From Clostridia bacterium (lineage in GTDB: Bacteria; Bacillota; Clostridia; UMGS1810): 62,951 bases of DNA. The stretch is taken from assembly GCA_017397885.1 (NCBI GenBank), contig JAFQHQ010000054.1, positions 1 to 62,951 of the forward strand. The letters run 5' to 3'. The notes beneath the pieces were generated by a model. That model ran no database searches and was not told the origin of the DNA. It saw nothing but the letters and a program-made list of their open reading frames with translations. Every line of letters starts with the position of its first letter. Within the stretch, counting starts at the first letter, position 1. This document shows positions 50,325 through 59,351 of the stretch, one piece after another. The translations under genes were made by a program, and so were the position numbers.

Positions 50325-51074
50325 TTAAAGATTACATATATATTCTGCGCAAATCTTTGCAAAAACATTATTATCGTTTTCATCCGCACTGTGTACATAT
50401 TGACAGTGAGTGCCGTTCATGACTTTCAATTTGAATTTGTCACATTCACCGTTAAAATGCTTTAAGGTAGACATCATGAGCATGGTCTGTTCATAGCGAT
50501 TCTCCATGTCGTCGTCAGAGACAATGAAAAGCATTTTCGAATAATCGGGATTCTCGGTTACGTGATAAATCGGAGCTGTTTCATCGATTATAACTCTTCT
50601 TGAGTCAAAACCACGTTCTCTCAGCACATTAAAATGTGATGTGGGTTGTCCTGCATCGTGAATATATGCGTTAATATCATCGGGATTAATCTTAAAAGGT
50701 GCCAAATACTTTTTGTCAAAGCAAAGCATCATGGAGAGATATCCTCCGGCAGAGCTTCCGCCGACAATGAATTTTGTTGCGTTGCCATATTGACTGATAT
50801 TATTATACACCCATGCAACTGCAGCTGCAGCATCTTTAATAAATTCAGGGTATGAAGCATAAGGATACATACGATAATTGCAAGTCACAAAGGCGATATT
50901 TTTATCGGTTAAATACTTTGCAATTACATCGGTTCCTTCTTTGTCCCCCGATTCAATTCCACCACCGTGAAAATAGATGAACACAGGAAAGCTTTCGCAA
51001 TTGGGCAGATATATGTCCAGCATTTGCTGTGGATGGTTTATCTGTGCATAATTTACATCTTTAACTACTTTCAT
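50325..51074 (-). CDS. alpha/beta hydrolase, carboxylesterase type
   Basis: 249 aa, no signal peptide. The oxyanion-hole motif HGGG (YFHGGGIESGDK), the nucleophile GGSSAGGY and a late Asp/His pair (DDDMENRYEQ; NGTHCQYVHS) mark the hormone-sensitive-lipase/BD-FAE-like esterase group. In this setting a role in removing acetyl or feruloyl groups from plant oligosaccharides is plausible but inferred. RBS is GGAGGT. It has its own promoter with a palindrome just upstream. Confidence 0.8.
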   Translation of the reverse strand: MKVVKDVNYAQINHPQQMLDIYLPNCESFPVFIYFHGGGIESGDKEGTDVIAKYLTDKNIAFVTCNYRMYPYASYPEFIKDAAAAVAWVYNNISQYGNATKFIVGGSSAGGYLSMMLCFDKKYLAPFKINPDDINAYIHDAGQPTSHFNVLRERGFDSRRVIIDETAPIYHVTENPDYSKMLFIVSDDDMENRYEQTMLMMSTLKHFNGECDKFKLKVMNGTHCQYVHSADENDNNVFAKICAEYICNL

Positions 51075-51114
51075 TGATATAACCTCCGTAGATAATATGT
51101 CGAATATTTATCTG

Positions 51115-51143
51115 ATTATATCATTTTTGTTGTAATGTGTAAA
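51115..51143 (-). promoter_or_regulatory. promoter of the esterase gene
   Basis: On the - strand: -35 TTTACA (51138-51143), 17-bp spacer, perfect -10 TATAAT (51115-51120). Confidence 0.7.
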
Positions 51144-51154
51144 ATATGAGATTT

Positions 51155-51170
51155 GGTATAGTGCTATACC
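51155..51170. promoter_or_regulatory. operator-like palindrome upstream of the esterase promoter
   Basis: GGTATAG-TG-CTATACC, 7-bp arms, centred about 20 bp upstream of the -35 box. An upstream position suits an activator. A half-site-like TATACC recurs at 51179-51184. Confidence 0.4.
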
Positions 51171-51211
51171 TGAAAAGTTATACCGGAAATTTCTTTTTTG
51201 TCTGAAACGGA

Positions 51212-52087
51212 TTATTTGTTAATGCCAAGCTCTTTGATATATTTTTTCAAATTTTCCAGTCCGACGGTTATGCCGTAGATGCAATCTTCCTTGCCTTCAA
51301 ATTCAAGAGCGATGTCGCCTTTGTAGCCGTGTTTTTGCATAATGGCAATGCATTGTTTAACAGGCACAATTCCTGTGCCCAACACTGCACCTCTCAGGCT
51401 GTTGCATGCTCTTGTTTCAAAAAATCCGCTTTCTTTGTCAGCTTCGTAAAAACTTTTTAAAAGCATGTCCTTTGCATGAAGATGGAAAGCATATCTGCCA
51501 ACTCTCGACACGGCAAGTGCGGGGTTTTCGTCAACACATGTAAAATTCCCCATGTCAACTAAAAGTCCGAAGTTGTCGTGGTTAACAGCGTTATAAAGTC
51601 TTTCAACCCGGTCGCTGTCCTGACAAATGAAGCCGTGATTTTCAATCATGGTTTTAATGCCGAGTTTTTGTGCATATTCGGTTATTTCTCTTATACATCT
51701 TACGAGTTTTGGCAATGCAAGGTCAAAGCTTTTTTCTCCCTTAAGGTCAAATGTGGCATCGTGTCTCATAAGTTTAACTCCGAGAATCTTTGCAATGTCA
51801 ACCTGAGCTTTAACATCCGAAACAATTTTTTCAAATTCTTCTTCATTGTCGTAAATGAGGTTTGATCCGACTGCATAGTTAAAAATGTCAATACCTTGTT
51901 TGTCTGCTTCTTCCTTAAGCTGATTTGCAAAATCCTCTTGTGTTGTTCCTTCGGGGGGAGTGAGATCGGTGAATTCAATCGCTTCAAATCCAATCTCTTT
52001 TGCTTTTGCAATGCAGTCAAATTGAGTCATTTTTCCGGCAGATATGTATTGCTGAAATGAGTATGAGCTAACACCTATTTTCATCAT
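51212..52087 (-). CDS. sugar phosphate isomerase/epimerase-like TIM-barrel protein
   Basis: 291 aa. It reads IGVSSYSFQQYI at the start, then GFEAIEFTDLTPPEG, LVDMGNFTCVDENP and the metal-site region ALEFEGKED near the end, as in the xylose isomerase-like/AP endonuclease 2 superfamily. Members isomerise or epimerise free or phosphorylated sugars; the substrate is not deducible. Four nearby in-frame starts exist; the one at 52087 sits best relative to AAAGGA, and 52084 is equally possible. It lies 20 bp behind the YitT-type gene and probably shares its promoter. Confidence 0.8.
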   Translation of the reverse strand: MMKIGVSSYSFQQYISAGKMTQFDCIAKAKEIGFEAIEFTDLTPPEGTTQEDFANQLKEEADKQGIDIFNYAVGSNLIYDNEEEFEKIVSDVKAQVDIAKILGVKLMRHDATFDLKGEKSFDLALPKLVRCIREITEYAQKLGIKTMIENHGFICQDSDRVERLYNAVNHDNFGLLVDMGNFTCVDENPALAVSRVGRYAFHLHAKDMLLKSFYEADKESGFFETRACNSLRGAVLGTGIVPVKQCIAIMQKHGYKGDIALEFEGKEDCIYGITVGLENLKKYIKELGINK

Positions 52088-52107
52088 TATCATCCTTTCA
52101 ATGTAAA

Positions 52108-53043
52108 TTATGAGTTTATTTTTTTAAAATTACCGACAGTTTCGTTAACATCGCTTATGTATGCAAATGTTTTGGGATATTTTCTCAGTATTTTTTGCAG
52201 TTCAAAAATCTGATGTTTATTTATAATACAAATCAATAGATTGGTATTTTTACCGGAATACATTCCCTTGGCGGGAATCAGCGTAACGCTGTGACGGAGT
52301 TCGGTTATTATGTCTTTTGAAACTTCTTCGGAGCGGTCTGTAACAATTTCAAACTTTATTTGCTGACGCAGCCCTTTAACAATTGAATCACTGACTTTGC
52401 TTGTGAGATAAGAATAAATTATACACATGATTACCGGTTCATATTTAAAGTCATAAACAAAAAATGATGCAACGGCAACACAGCAGTTGATTGAAAATAT
52501 TATCCATGACAAGCTAAGATGCGGTTTCATGCATCTTACACATGCCGAAACAATGTCCGTTCCGCCCGACGATGCATTAATTTTCATAAGATTACCGTAT
52601 ATGAATCCGTTGATAACACCTGCCGCAACTGCCGCGAGAGGAGAGTTTGCTTCGCTTTTGGGAGCAAATGTATATGCGGATATATCAATGCTGTATTTAA
52701 ACATAAGCAAAAAGAGCGAGAAAGATATGCAAAAAAGAAATGATTTAATGGAATAATCTTTGCTTAATATTACAAATGCCATAATACACAAAGGGATATT
52801 TATGAGAAGATTCATATATCCAATGCTAAATCCCATTTTATATTGAATCATGGTTGCAACGCCGTTTATTCCTGCAGGGGCAAATTCGTTTGAAAGAATA
52901 AAAATTTCGTAATTCAGTGCCATGATAAGAGCGAGAACAATCACAGTAATATAGTTCTCTATTTGTTTCACCGGTGACGGATTCTTTTCTGCATATGATG
53001 TCATTGAAAAAGTTTCACGACTGTTTACGGTTTCTGCTTTCAT
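52108..53043 (-). CDS. YitT-family membrane protein (DUF161/DUF2179)
   Basis: 311 aa from the ATG at 53043; an in-frame ATG at 53052 directly abuts the ribosome binding site CGGAG. Five to six hydrophobic segments form the YitT membrane part (SNEFAPAGINGVATMI; NLMKINASSGGTDIVSA), followed by a soluble C-terminal DUF2179 domain (HSVTLIPAKGMYSGK). The family is common in Firmicutes but its role is not established; transport is suspected. It leads a two-gene unit with the sugar isomerase-like gene. Confidence 0.87.
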   Translation of the reverse strand: MKAETVNSRETFSMTSYAEKNPSPVKQIENYITVIVLALIMALNYEIFILSNEFAPAGINGVATMIQYKMGFSIGYMNLLINIPLCIMAFVILSKDYSIKSFLFCISFSLFLLMFKYSIDISAYTFAPKSEANSPLAAVAAGVINGFIYGNLMKINASSGGTDIVSACVRCMKPHLSLSWIIFSINCCVAVASFFVYDFKYEPVIMCIIYSYLTSKVSDSIVKGLRQQIKFEIVTDRSEEVSKDIITELRHSVTLIPAKGMYSGKNTNLLICIINKHQIFELQKILRKYPKTFAYISDVNETVGNFKKINS

Positions 53044-53103
53044 AATTATCATCTCCGAAGTTAGCTTTACAAACCAACACTTTCGGTGTTGGTCGGTAGG
53101 GGT

Positions 53104-53132
53104 ATAATAACATACCTGACTGAAAATAACAA
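53104..53132 (-). promoter_or_regulatory. promoter of the yitT-type operon, with leader hairpin
   Basis: On the - strand: -35 TTGTTA (53127-53132), 17-bp spacer, -10 TATTAT (53104-53109). The leader contains a hairpin CCAACAC/GTGTTGG (about 53072-53090) before the ribosome binding site; it has no U-tract. Confidence 0.65.
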
Positions 53133-53185
53133 TCCAAAAACAGAATTTTTTAATTCAAATTATTTATTTGCTCCATAGCCTAAAT

Positions 53186-54028
53186 TTATAGGGCTTTTAA
53201 AACTGATATTTCGCAGTTGAGATTATCATGTTCCATTATAATTTCACCGATCGAATCGGCTTTCACAAAGCCCGATATTGGATTTTTAACACTGTCAATG
53301 TGGCCTTTTACGTTAGCCTCAACATGAGATTTTTCAAAGCTCAAATCACAGCCTTGCATTTCGCAATCTTGCAAAACAAGGTTTTTTGCATAGCAAAGGG
53401 GCTGTGTGCCAATGATTTTGCAACGCACAAGACGAAGCGAATCGGAGTACCATGCAAGATATTCGCCTTTTATAACACTGTCATACACTGTAATGTTCTT
53501 GCCGTGCCAAAAGGCGTCCTTTGTGTTCAGGATGCTGTTTCGTATAACAACATTTTCGGCATATTGAAACGAATATTTGGCGTTCATTTCAAGACCGTCA
53601 ATTTCCATGTTTTCACATTTTAAAAACGGATATTCAGAACTCATGGTTGAATTGTTTATTTTAACATCATTGCAAAACCATCCGAATTCCGTGGAATTTA
53701 TGTTGCACTTTTCAAGCTTAATGTTTTTGCATTCTCTGAGAGCTTTAATACCGCCCAGTTCGCAGTTGCTTATGTCGATGTTTTCATCGTACCAAAGTGC
53801 CGCTCTGCAAGTTTCTGTCATTGAACATCCGGACATTTTGGCATTTGTCACATGCCAGAGAGGATATCTCAAAACAAAGGAGCAGTTTTCTATATTCAGA
53901 TTCGAAGCTTCTTTGAGTGCCGACTCTCCGTCTGACGGACCTTCAAAATTGCAACCTATTATATTGGCACCGTCAATTGCATAGAGCGCACGTTCTTCAT
54001 CGTATGTATTGTTAATATAATTTTGCAT
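53186..54028 (-). CDS. DUF3737-family beta-helix protein
   Basis: 280 aa made of short repeated strands (CNFEGPSDGESALKEASN; CSFVLRYPLWHVTNAK; CELGGIKALRECKNIKLEKC), the pattern of a right-handed parallel beta-helix and of the DUF3737 family. Cys recurs at turn positions. There is no signal peptide. The family often lies near transporters or regulators in Firmicutes, and its function is unknown. Here it is divergent from a MATE exporter. A possible promoter on the - strand has TTGCGA (54102-54107), a 16-bp spacer and TATAAT (54080-54085). Confidence 0.85.
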   Translation of the reverse strand: MQNYINNTYDEERALYAIDGANIIGCNFEGPSDGESALKEASNLNIENCSFVLRYPLWHVTNAKMSGCSMTETCRAALWYDENIDISNCELGGIKALRECKNIKLEKCNINSTEFGWFCNDVKINNSTMSSEYPFLKCENMEIDGLEMNAKYSFQYAENVVIRNSILNTKDAFWHGKNITVYDSVIKGEYLAWYSDSLRLVRCKIIGTQPLCYAKNLVLQDCEMQGCDLSFEKSHVEANVKGHIDSVKNPISGFVKADSIGEIIMEHDNLNCEISVLKAL

Positions 54029-54150
54029 TTGTAAACCTTCCCAATATTGACTTATGTTTGTAATTTTGATATACTTTTATTATATATAAAATATAAGATT
54101 TCGCAAGTCTTTTTTTATTTTTCGGCAATATACATGAAAGGAAAAGCAAT

Positions 54151-55563
54151 ATGAAACAAAAAAAGGACATTTTAAACTTTAACTCTTTAGACAATGTTTC
54201 AAAAAAGAATATGATGAGCATAGTGATGCGTTTTAGTATACCTGCCATACTTGCGCAAATCACGTCTGTTATTATGCAATATATAGACGCCGCTATGGTT
54301 GGTAGTCTTGGGGCAAACGCTTCGGCATCAATTGGGCTTGTCAGCACAACAACCTGGCTTCTCAACGGACTTTGCACATCTGCGGTAACAGGATTTTCGG
54401 TGCAAATTGCTCAGCTTGTCGGTGCAAGGCGAAATGACGATGTGAGAAATGTGTTTCGTCAGGCATTACTGATTCTTACATGTTTTGGTATTTTTATGGG
54501 AGTTGTTGCACTTTCAATCAGTCCCCATTTGCCCGGGTGGCTTGGCGGAGACAAATCCATAAGAGCCGACAGCACAAAATATTTTACGGTTTTTGCTTTC
54601 ATTCTCCCTGCAACACAATTAAGACAGCTTTGCGCAGGCTCTCTTCAGTGTAGTGGCGATATGAAAACTCCAAGCTTTCTCAGCATTGCAATGTGTTTTA
54701 TGAATGTGATTTTTAATTTCATTTTCATCTTTCCCTGCCGCACTGTTTCGCTATTCGGTTCGGAATTTTCAGTATACGGAGCAAATCTCGGAGTTACAGG
54801 TGCGGCAATTGGTACGTTATGCGCCGAATATATTACGGCACTTTTGATGTTTTGGCGGGCAGCGTTTAAATCGGACAAGCTTAAATTCAGTCTCGGAGGA
54901 AGCTGGAGAGTGCAAAAGACATGTGTGAGGACTGCTCTCAAGGTATCGCTTCCGGCTGCGGTGGAACATTCGGTGCTTTGCGGTGCCTACATCACTTCAA
55001 CCGTAATCATTGCCCCGCTTGGCACAGTTTCGGTGGCAGCAAATTCACTGGCAATCACCGCCGAGAGTTTTTGCTATATGCCCGGTTACGGCATCGGCAG
55101 TGCGTCAACAACTCTTGTTGGCCAAAGTCTCGGGGCAGACAGGCCACAGCTTGCAAAAAAGTTTGCTTCAACAGCGATTATCCTTGGAGTTGTAATTATG
55201 GCTCTTACAGCTGTGTTGATGTTCTTTGGTGCACCGTGGATGTTTTCTCTTCTTACTCCCGATTACGCTGTTGCAAAACTCGGCACAGATATTTTGCGTA
55301 TTGAAGCCTTTGCCGAACCTCTTTATGCGGCATCCATTGTATGTGTTGGTGTGCTCAGGGGCGCAGGTGATACATTTGTCCCAAGTATATTAAACCTTGT
55401 GAGCATGTGGGGAGTGAGAATAACTCTTTCACTTTTGCTTGTTCCGGTTTTTGGTCTCTATGGCGCATGGATAGCCATGGCAACGGAGCTTTGTGTTAGG
55501 GGTATTTTGTTCCTTGTGAGAGTATATCGCGGAAAATGGACACAAAAGAAGCTGGCTGTATAA
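54151..55563 (+). CDS. MATE-family multidrug/metabolite exporter
   Basis: 470 aa with about 12 hydrophobic helices in two halves. The start reads RFSIPAILAQITSVIMQYIDA, with AMVGSLGANASASIGL, both typical of MATE proteins; the second half repeats the pattern (SLPAAVEHSVLCGAY; GQSLGADRPQLAKK). These proteins export cationic drugs or metabolites using a Na+ or H+ gradient; the substrate is unknown. RBS is GAAAGGA, 10 bp before the start. Confidence 0.92.
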   Translation: MKQKKDILNFNSLDNVSKKNMMSIVMRFSIPAILAQITSVIMQYIDAAMVGSLGANASASIGLVSTTTWLLNGLCTSAVTGFSVQIAQLVGARRNDDVRNVFRQALLILTCFGIFMGVVALSISPHLPGWLGGDKSIRADSTKYFTVFAFILPATQLRQLCAGSLQCSGDMKTPSFLSIAMCFMNVIFNFIFIFPCRTVSLFGSEFSVYGANLGVTGAAIGTLCAEYITALLMFWRAAFKSDKLKFSLGGSWRVQKTCVRTALKVSLPAAVEHSVLCGAYITSTVIIAPLGTVSVAANSLAITAESFCYMPGYGIGSASTTLVGQSLGADRPQLAKKFASTAIILGVVIMALTAVLMFFGAPWMFSLLTPDYAVAKLGTDILRIEAFAEPLYAASIVCVGVLRGAGDTFVPSILNLVSMWGVRITLSLLLVPVFGLYGAWIAMATELCVRGILFLVRVYRGKWTQKKLAV

Positions 55564-55605
55564 TCTTAATGATATACATTGAAGTGTAGGCTTTTAAGGC
55601 TATGT

Positions 55606-56058
55606 TCACCCCAGGCTTTCGAAGCCATGCTGTGTTGCAGCCGCATTCAAAAGAGTGCACAGAGGTTTGGCATGAGATGTGTCGCAAAAACAAATGCCGT
55701 CATTTTCGGACAAAACGGCAAGCTTGATGTCAAAATCAACATCAGCCAAAACTTTTGCACTTCCTTTTTTGGTACCGTTCCATTTGACCATGCTGTTTGA
55801 GCAGTTGATGCTGTAGTTTTTTATGCCTGCATCTTGCCTGATGGATCCAAGCACATTCATAAGAGTGAAAACTTCTTCGCCGGCAACTGCAACAAAAATT
55901 TTGTCATCTTTTCCAAATGCGTCACCTCCGGACAAAAATACGGGAAACAGACCGTTTTCCTCCAAAAATGCGTCAATTATGCTCATTGCACGTTTGCTTT
56001 CGCCGGATATGTTGATTGAAACAAGACACAGGTTATCGGTTATTTCTGTTTTAATCAT
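55606..56058 (-). CDS. stand-alone ACT-domain protein, aspartokinase-regulatory-like
   Basis: 150 aa. The pattern LCLVSINISGESKRAMSIID..., then IKNYSINCSNSMVKW and VDFDIKLAVLSENDGICF, resembles the tandem ACT pair at the end of aspartate kinases, but the kinase domain is missing. ACT domains bind amino acids and regulate enzymes. It follows the dapB terminator on the same strand, so the lysine pathway (asd-dapA-dapB) is its neighbour; a lysine-sensing role is inference. RBS is GAAAGGAA, and TATAAT lies just upstream without a good -35. Confidence 0.6.
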   Translation of the reverse strand: MIKTEITDNLCLVSINISGESKRAMSIIDAFLEENGLFPVFLSGGDAFGKDDKIFVAVAGEEVFTLMNVLGSIRQDAGIKNYSINCSNSMVKWNGTKKGSAKVLADVDFDIKLAVLSENDGICFCDTSHAKPLCTLLNAAATQHGFESLG

Positions 56059-56101
56059 AGAAAAATTCCTTTCAAAGATTATATAATTTTTATAACAACA
56101 A

Positions 56102-56128
56102 ATGCCACCGCAAATTTTGCGATGGCAT
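56102..56128 (-). terminator. terminator of the lysine operon
   Basis: ATGCCACCGCAAA pairs with TTTTGCGATGGCAT with one mismatch. On the - strand TTGTTGTTA follows. Confidence 0.75.
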
Positions 56129-56155
56129 CTTTTGTATATGAATATTATTAATATT

Positions 56156-56911
56156 TTATTCCTCTACAAGCTGTTGCATGTTATACATGCCGCTTTTTTT
56201 GCCTACGAGGAATTTTGCTGCCTTAACGGCACCTTCGGCAAAAACACCTTTCGATGTTGCAGTGTGTTTCAGTTCAACAATCTCGTCATTTCCGGCAAAA
56301 ATAACTTCATGTTCACCAACAATTGTTCCTCCGCGAACTGCATGAAGTCCGATTTCGGTTTTTGAACGTTTTTTTCTTACCGAATGTCTGTCATACACAT
56401 ATTCACCTTTTTCGGTGAGTGTGTCCGAAATGGCATCTGCAATCATGATAGCAGTACCGCTGGGAGCATCAATTTTCTGATTGTGATGTTTTTCGATGAT
56501 TTCAATGTCATACTTTCCTTCCAAAATGGAAGTGGCTTTTTTTACGAGATTAATAAGAAGATTAATCCCAAGTGACATGTTTGCCGAACGAAAAACAGCA
56601 ACTTCATCCGAAAGCTCGTCAATGTCTGCAAGTTGTGAGTCCGAAAGTCCTGTAGTAGCAATTACGGCAGGCACTTTTTCAGACTTACAGTAGCATATGA
56701 TGGAATCCAGCATAGACGGATGAGAAAAATCAATCACCACATCGGCAGGTTCCTTTATACTGTCAATATTATCATACACGGGAAATGAGTTTTTCTGCTC
56801 GGTATTAATGTCAAATCCAAACGAAATCCTTGCGTCGTCATCTGTTTCAAGAATAGATGCAATCACCTGACCCATTTTTCCGTTGCATCCGAAAAGTGCA
56901 ATATTTATCAT
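56156..56911 (-). CDS. dapB: 4-hydroxy-tetrahydrodipicolinate reductase
   Basis: 251 aa from the ATG at 56911, preceded by TTGGAG; the reading frame is open further up but overlaps dapA without a site. The NAD(P)-binding start IALFGCNGKMGQVIA and the signature EIIEKHHNQKIDAPSGTA are diagnostic. The enzyme reduces the DapA product to tetrahydrodipicolinate, the precursor of diaminopimelate for cell wall and lysine. It is the last gene of the asd-dapA-dapB unit. Confidence 0.95.
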   Translation of the reverse strand: MINIALFGCNGKMGQVIASILETDDDARISFGFDINTEQKNSFPVYDNIDSIKEPADVVIDFSHPSMLDSIICYCKSEKVPAVIATTGLSDSQLADIDELSDEVAVFRSANMSLGINLLINLVKKATSILEGKYDIEIIEKHHNQKIDAPSGTAIMIADAISDTLTEKGEYVYDRHSVRKKRSKTEIGLHAVRGGTIVGEHEVIFAGNDEIVELKHTATSKGVFAEGAVKAAKFLVGKKSGMYNMQQLVEE

Positions 56912-56931
56912 AGGTTTAATTCTCCAATAGA

Positions 56932-57819
56932 TTATTTTAAGAGTCCGTAGTTTGCAAGAGCGGTTTTGAGCTGTGCAAGAGTATTTGGTTCCATTGAAGT
57001 GAGGGGAAGTCTCAAATCTCCTGTGTTCCAACCCATGAGACCGAGAGCGGTTTTAACAGGGATTGGGTTAACCTCGCAAAAGAGTGCATCACAAAGCTCA
57101 ATCATGCCAAGCTGAAGCTTGATGGCTTCCTGAACATTGCCTTCAAGGAAATTCATAACAAGATTATGAGTTTCAACGGGAGCCACGTTTGCAACAACCG
57201 AAATCACACCTTTTCCGCCAAGTGAAAGCACAGGGAGAATCTGGTCATCATTTCCGGAATAAATGTCAAGTTCATCACCGCAAATGGAAGCAATTTTTGC
57301 AACCTGTGAAAGATCTCCGCTTGCTTCTTTTACGGCAACAATGTTGTCAATTTTGGCAAGCTCTTTTAGGGTTTCGGGTTTAATGTTACAACCGGTTCTT
57401 CCGGGCACATTGTAGAGAATAACAGGAATGTCTATGGAATTTGCAATTGCACTGAAGTGCTCAATGAGACCTTTCTGAGTTGCTTTGTTGTAGTAGGGTG
57501 TAACAGTGAGGATTGCATCTGCACCTGCACTTTGAGCAAACTTAGAAAGTTTGATTGCATGAGGAGTATCATTTGAGCCTGTTCCTGCAATTACGGGGAT
57601 TCTTCCCGCAACTTTGTCAACAGTGTATTTAATTGCGGCGCAGTGTTCTTCATCAGGCATAGTTGATGCTTCGCCTGTTGTACCGCATATAATAACGGCG
57701 TCGGTTTTGTTGGCAATATGATATTCAAGCATTTTACCAAGCTCATCATAGTTTACTCCATCTTTGGTGAAAGGAGTGATAATTGCAACACCCGAACCGG
57801 TGAATACAGTTTTTTTCAA
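56932..57819 (-). CDS. dapA: 4-hydroxy-tetrahydrodipicolinate synthase
   Basis: 295 aa. Family motifs are present: [29 protein letters not shown], the Tyr in [14 protein letters not shown], and the Schiff-base Lys in [11 protein letters not shown]. It condenses aspartate semialdehyde with pyruvate. The gene lies 38 bp after asd and 20 bp before dapB. Its start is preceded by AAGGGAGG. Confidence 0.97.
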   Translation of the reverse strand: MKKTVFTGSGVAIITPFTKDGVNYDELGKMLEYHIANKTDAVIICGTTGEASTMPDEEHCAAIKYTVDKVAGRIPVIAGTGSNDTPHAIKLSKFAQSAGADAILTVTPYYNKATQKGLIEHFSAIANSIDIPVILYNVPGRTGCNIKPETLKELAKIDNIVAVKEASGDLSQVAKIASICGDELDIYSGNDDQILPVLSLGGKGVISVVANVAPVETHNLVMNFLEGNVQEAIKLQLGMIELCDALFCEVNPIPVKTALGLMGWNTGDLRLPLTSMEPNTLAQLKTALANYGLLK

Positions 57820-57857
57820 TGAAAAAACCTCCCTTGTAATATGTGTATTATGATAAA

Positions 57858-58859
57858 TCAGTTTTCAGACCAGATTTCAATAAGTTTCTGTGCAATCTGA
57901 ACTGCGTTTGTTGCAGCACCTTTTCTGATGTTGTCGGCAACAACCCAAAGGTTAACACCGGAGTCAACACTTTCGTCTCTTCTGATACGTCCGACATAGG
58001 TTTCGTTTGTGCCGGCAGCATCGAGAGCGAGCGGATACACATTGTTTTCGGGATCGTCTTTGATGATGATACCGGGAGCGTTTGCAAGAACTCCTTTAAG
58101 TTCATCAAGGTCAAAATCATTGTAAAATTCGAGATTGATAGATTCGGAATGGCTGTTAAATACAGGAACACGAACAGTTGTAGCCGTTATCTTCATGTCG
58201 GGTTCGCCGAGAATCTTTCTTGTTTCATTGACCATTTTCATTTCTTCCTTAGTGTAGCCATTGGGAAGGAAAGAATCAATGTGAGGCAGACAGTTGCCTG
58301 CGATGGGGTGGGGGAACTTTTTGGGAGCTTCGCCCTTGAGACCGTTTTCAAGATCCTGATAACCTGCAAGACCGGCACCGGAAACAGCCTGATATGTAGA
58401 ATATACAACTCTTTTAATTTTGTATTTGTCGTGAAGGGGTTTTAATGCAACCATAGCCTGAATTGTGGAGCAGTTGGGGTTTGCAATGATACCTTTGTTC
58501 CATTTTATGTCATCGGGGTTAACCTCGGGGACAACAAGAGGAACTTCGGGGTCCATTCTCCATGCACTGGAGTTGTCAATTACAACAACACCCTTTGATG
58601 CGGCGATGGGAGCAAATTTTTCACTTGTGCTTCCGCCTGCAGAGAAGAGTGCAATGTCAATGTCGCGGTCAAAAGAATTTTCGTTGAGCTCTTCAACGAT
58701 ATATTTTTTGCCCATAAACTCAATTTCCTGACCTGCACTTCGGCTTGATGCCATGAGATAGTAATTTTCAACGGGGAGTTTAATTTCTTCAAGAACTTTG
58801 AGGAAAGTTCTTCCAACCATACCTGTAGCACCAACTACGGCAATGTTGTACTTTTTCAT
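57858..58859 (-). CDS. asd: aspartate-semialdehyde dehydrogenase
   Basis: 333 aa from the ATG at 58859 after TTGGAGG; an in-frame ATG at 58874 overlaps that site. Motifs: [14 protein letters not shown] (nucleotide binding), [14 protein letters not shown], and the active-site Cys in [10 protein letters not shown]. It reduces aspartyl phosphate to the semialdehyde, the branch point to lysine, threonine and methionine. It is the first gene behind the lysine riboswitch. Confidence 0.96.
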   Translation of the reverse strand: MKKYNIAVVGATGMVGRTFLKVLEEIKLPVENYYLMASSRSAGQEIEFMGKKYIVEELNENSFDRDIDIALFSAGGSTSEKFAPIAASKGVVVIDNSSAWRMDPEVPLVVPEVNPDDIKWNKGIIANPNCSTIQAMVALKPLHDKYKIKRVVYSTYQAVSGAGLAGYQDLENGLKGEAPKKFPHPIAGNCLPHIDSFLPNGYTKEEMKMVNETRKILGEPDMKITATTVRVPVFNSHSESINLEFYNDFDLDELKGVLANAPGIIIKDDPENNVYPLALDAAGTNETYVGRIRRDESVDSGVNLWVVADNIRKGAATNAVQIAQKLIEIWSEN

Positions 58860-58960
58860 AATAAATACCTCCAAAAAATAAAATAAAATTATTTACCATT
58901 TACCGGGATACAGCCTTATCAACCGATTGAACATAGTGTTGATTGCTAAGACAATGCATA

Positions 58961-58986
58961 AAAAAACCGGTTTTTAAAAACCGGGT
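58961..58986 (-). terminator. riboswitch-controlled terminator
   Basis: On the - strand CCGGTTTTTAAAAACCGG folds on itself and is followed by seven T residues. It lies about 40 nt after the aptamer and 100 nt before asd. Confidence 0.85.
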
Positions 58987-59024
58987 GTATGCATGCAACT
59001 GGATTGACACATGGTCAATGCTGT

Positions 59025-59185
59025 GATAGCACTCCGCCCGGGGGCGACAGTCGTACGGCTGTTAACCGTATAACCAGAAATGTTTTTTGCAGACAAAACA
59101 CTCTTCGGCGCCTTCACCTTTCGTGCAATTTCATTGAATTCTGCAATTCTCATCTGCATTACTCATTATCGGGCGCGCCTCTATC
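59025..59185 (-). promoter_or_regulatory. lysine riboswitch (L box) aptamer
   Basis: On the - strand, stem P1 is formed by GATAG (end near 59185) and CTATC (59025-59029). Inside are the conserved lysine-riboswitch blocks GAGGCGCG, AAGGTGAAGGCGCCGAAG and GGAGTGCTATC, and several arms between them. With lysine bound, the downstream hairpin (58961-58986) would form and stop transcription before asd-dapA-dapB. Recognised by eye from these blocks. Confidence 0.9.
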
Positions 59186-59208
59186 TTTATATTATTTAGT
59201 TCACAACT

Positions 59209-59237
59209 ATAATAACATCTTATTTATATTATGTCAA
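59209..59237 (-). promoter_or_regulatory. promoter of the lysine operon
   Basis: On the - strand: consensus -35 TTGACA (59232-59237), 17-bp spacer, -10 TATTAT (59209-59214). The transcript would start about 20 nt before the aptamer. Confidence 0.8.
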
Positions 59238-59292
59238 TGTGTATTTTATACATATTTTTTTCGGAGTGTGTTCCTTTTATATTAAATATACT

Positions 59293-59332
59293 AAAAAACA
59301 AAAGCCCGCAGAGAAGTATACTCCGGGGCTTT
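59293..59332 (-). terminator. terminator of the zinc-ribbon protein gene
   Basis: On the - strand AAAGCCC pairs with GGGCTTT, with partial pairing inside, followed by TGTTTTTTAG. Confidence 0.75.
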
Positions 59333-59351
59333 GAGTGATATGGGCTTAGCA

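Noticed and set aside
53072-53090. Leader hairpin before the YitT-type gene as a riboswitch.
   Set aside because: It is a single 7-bp hairpin without a U-tract or recognisable aptamer blocks.
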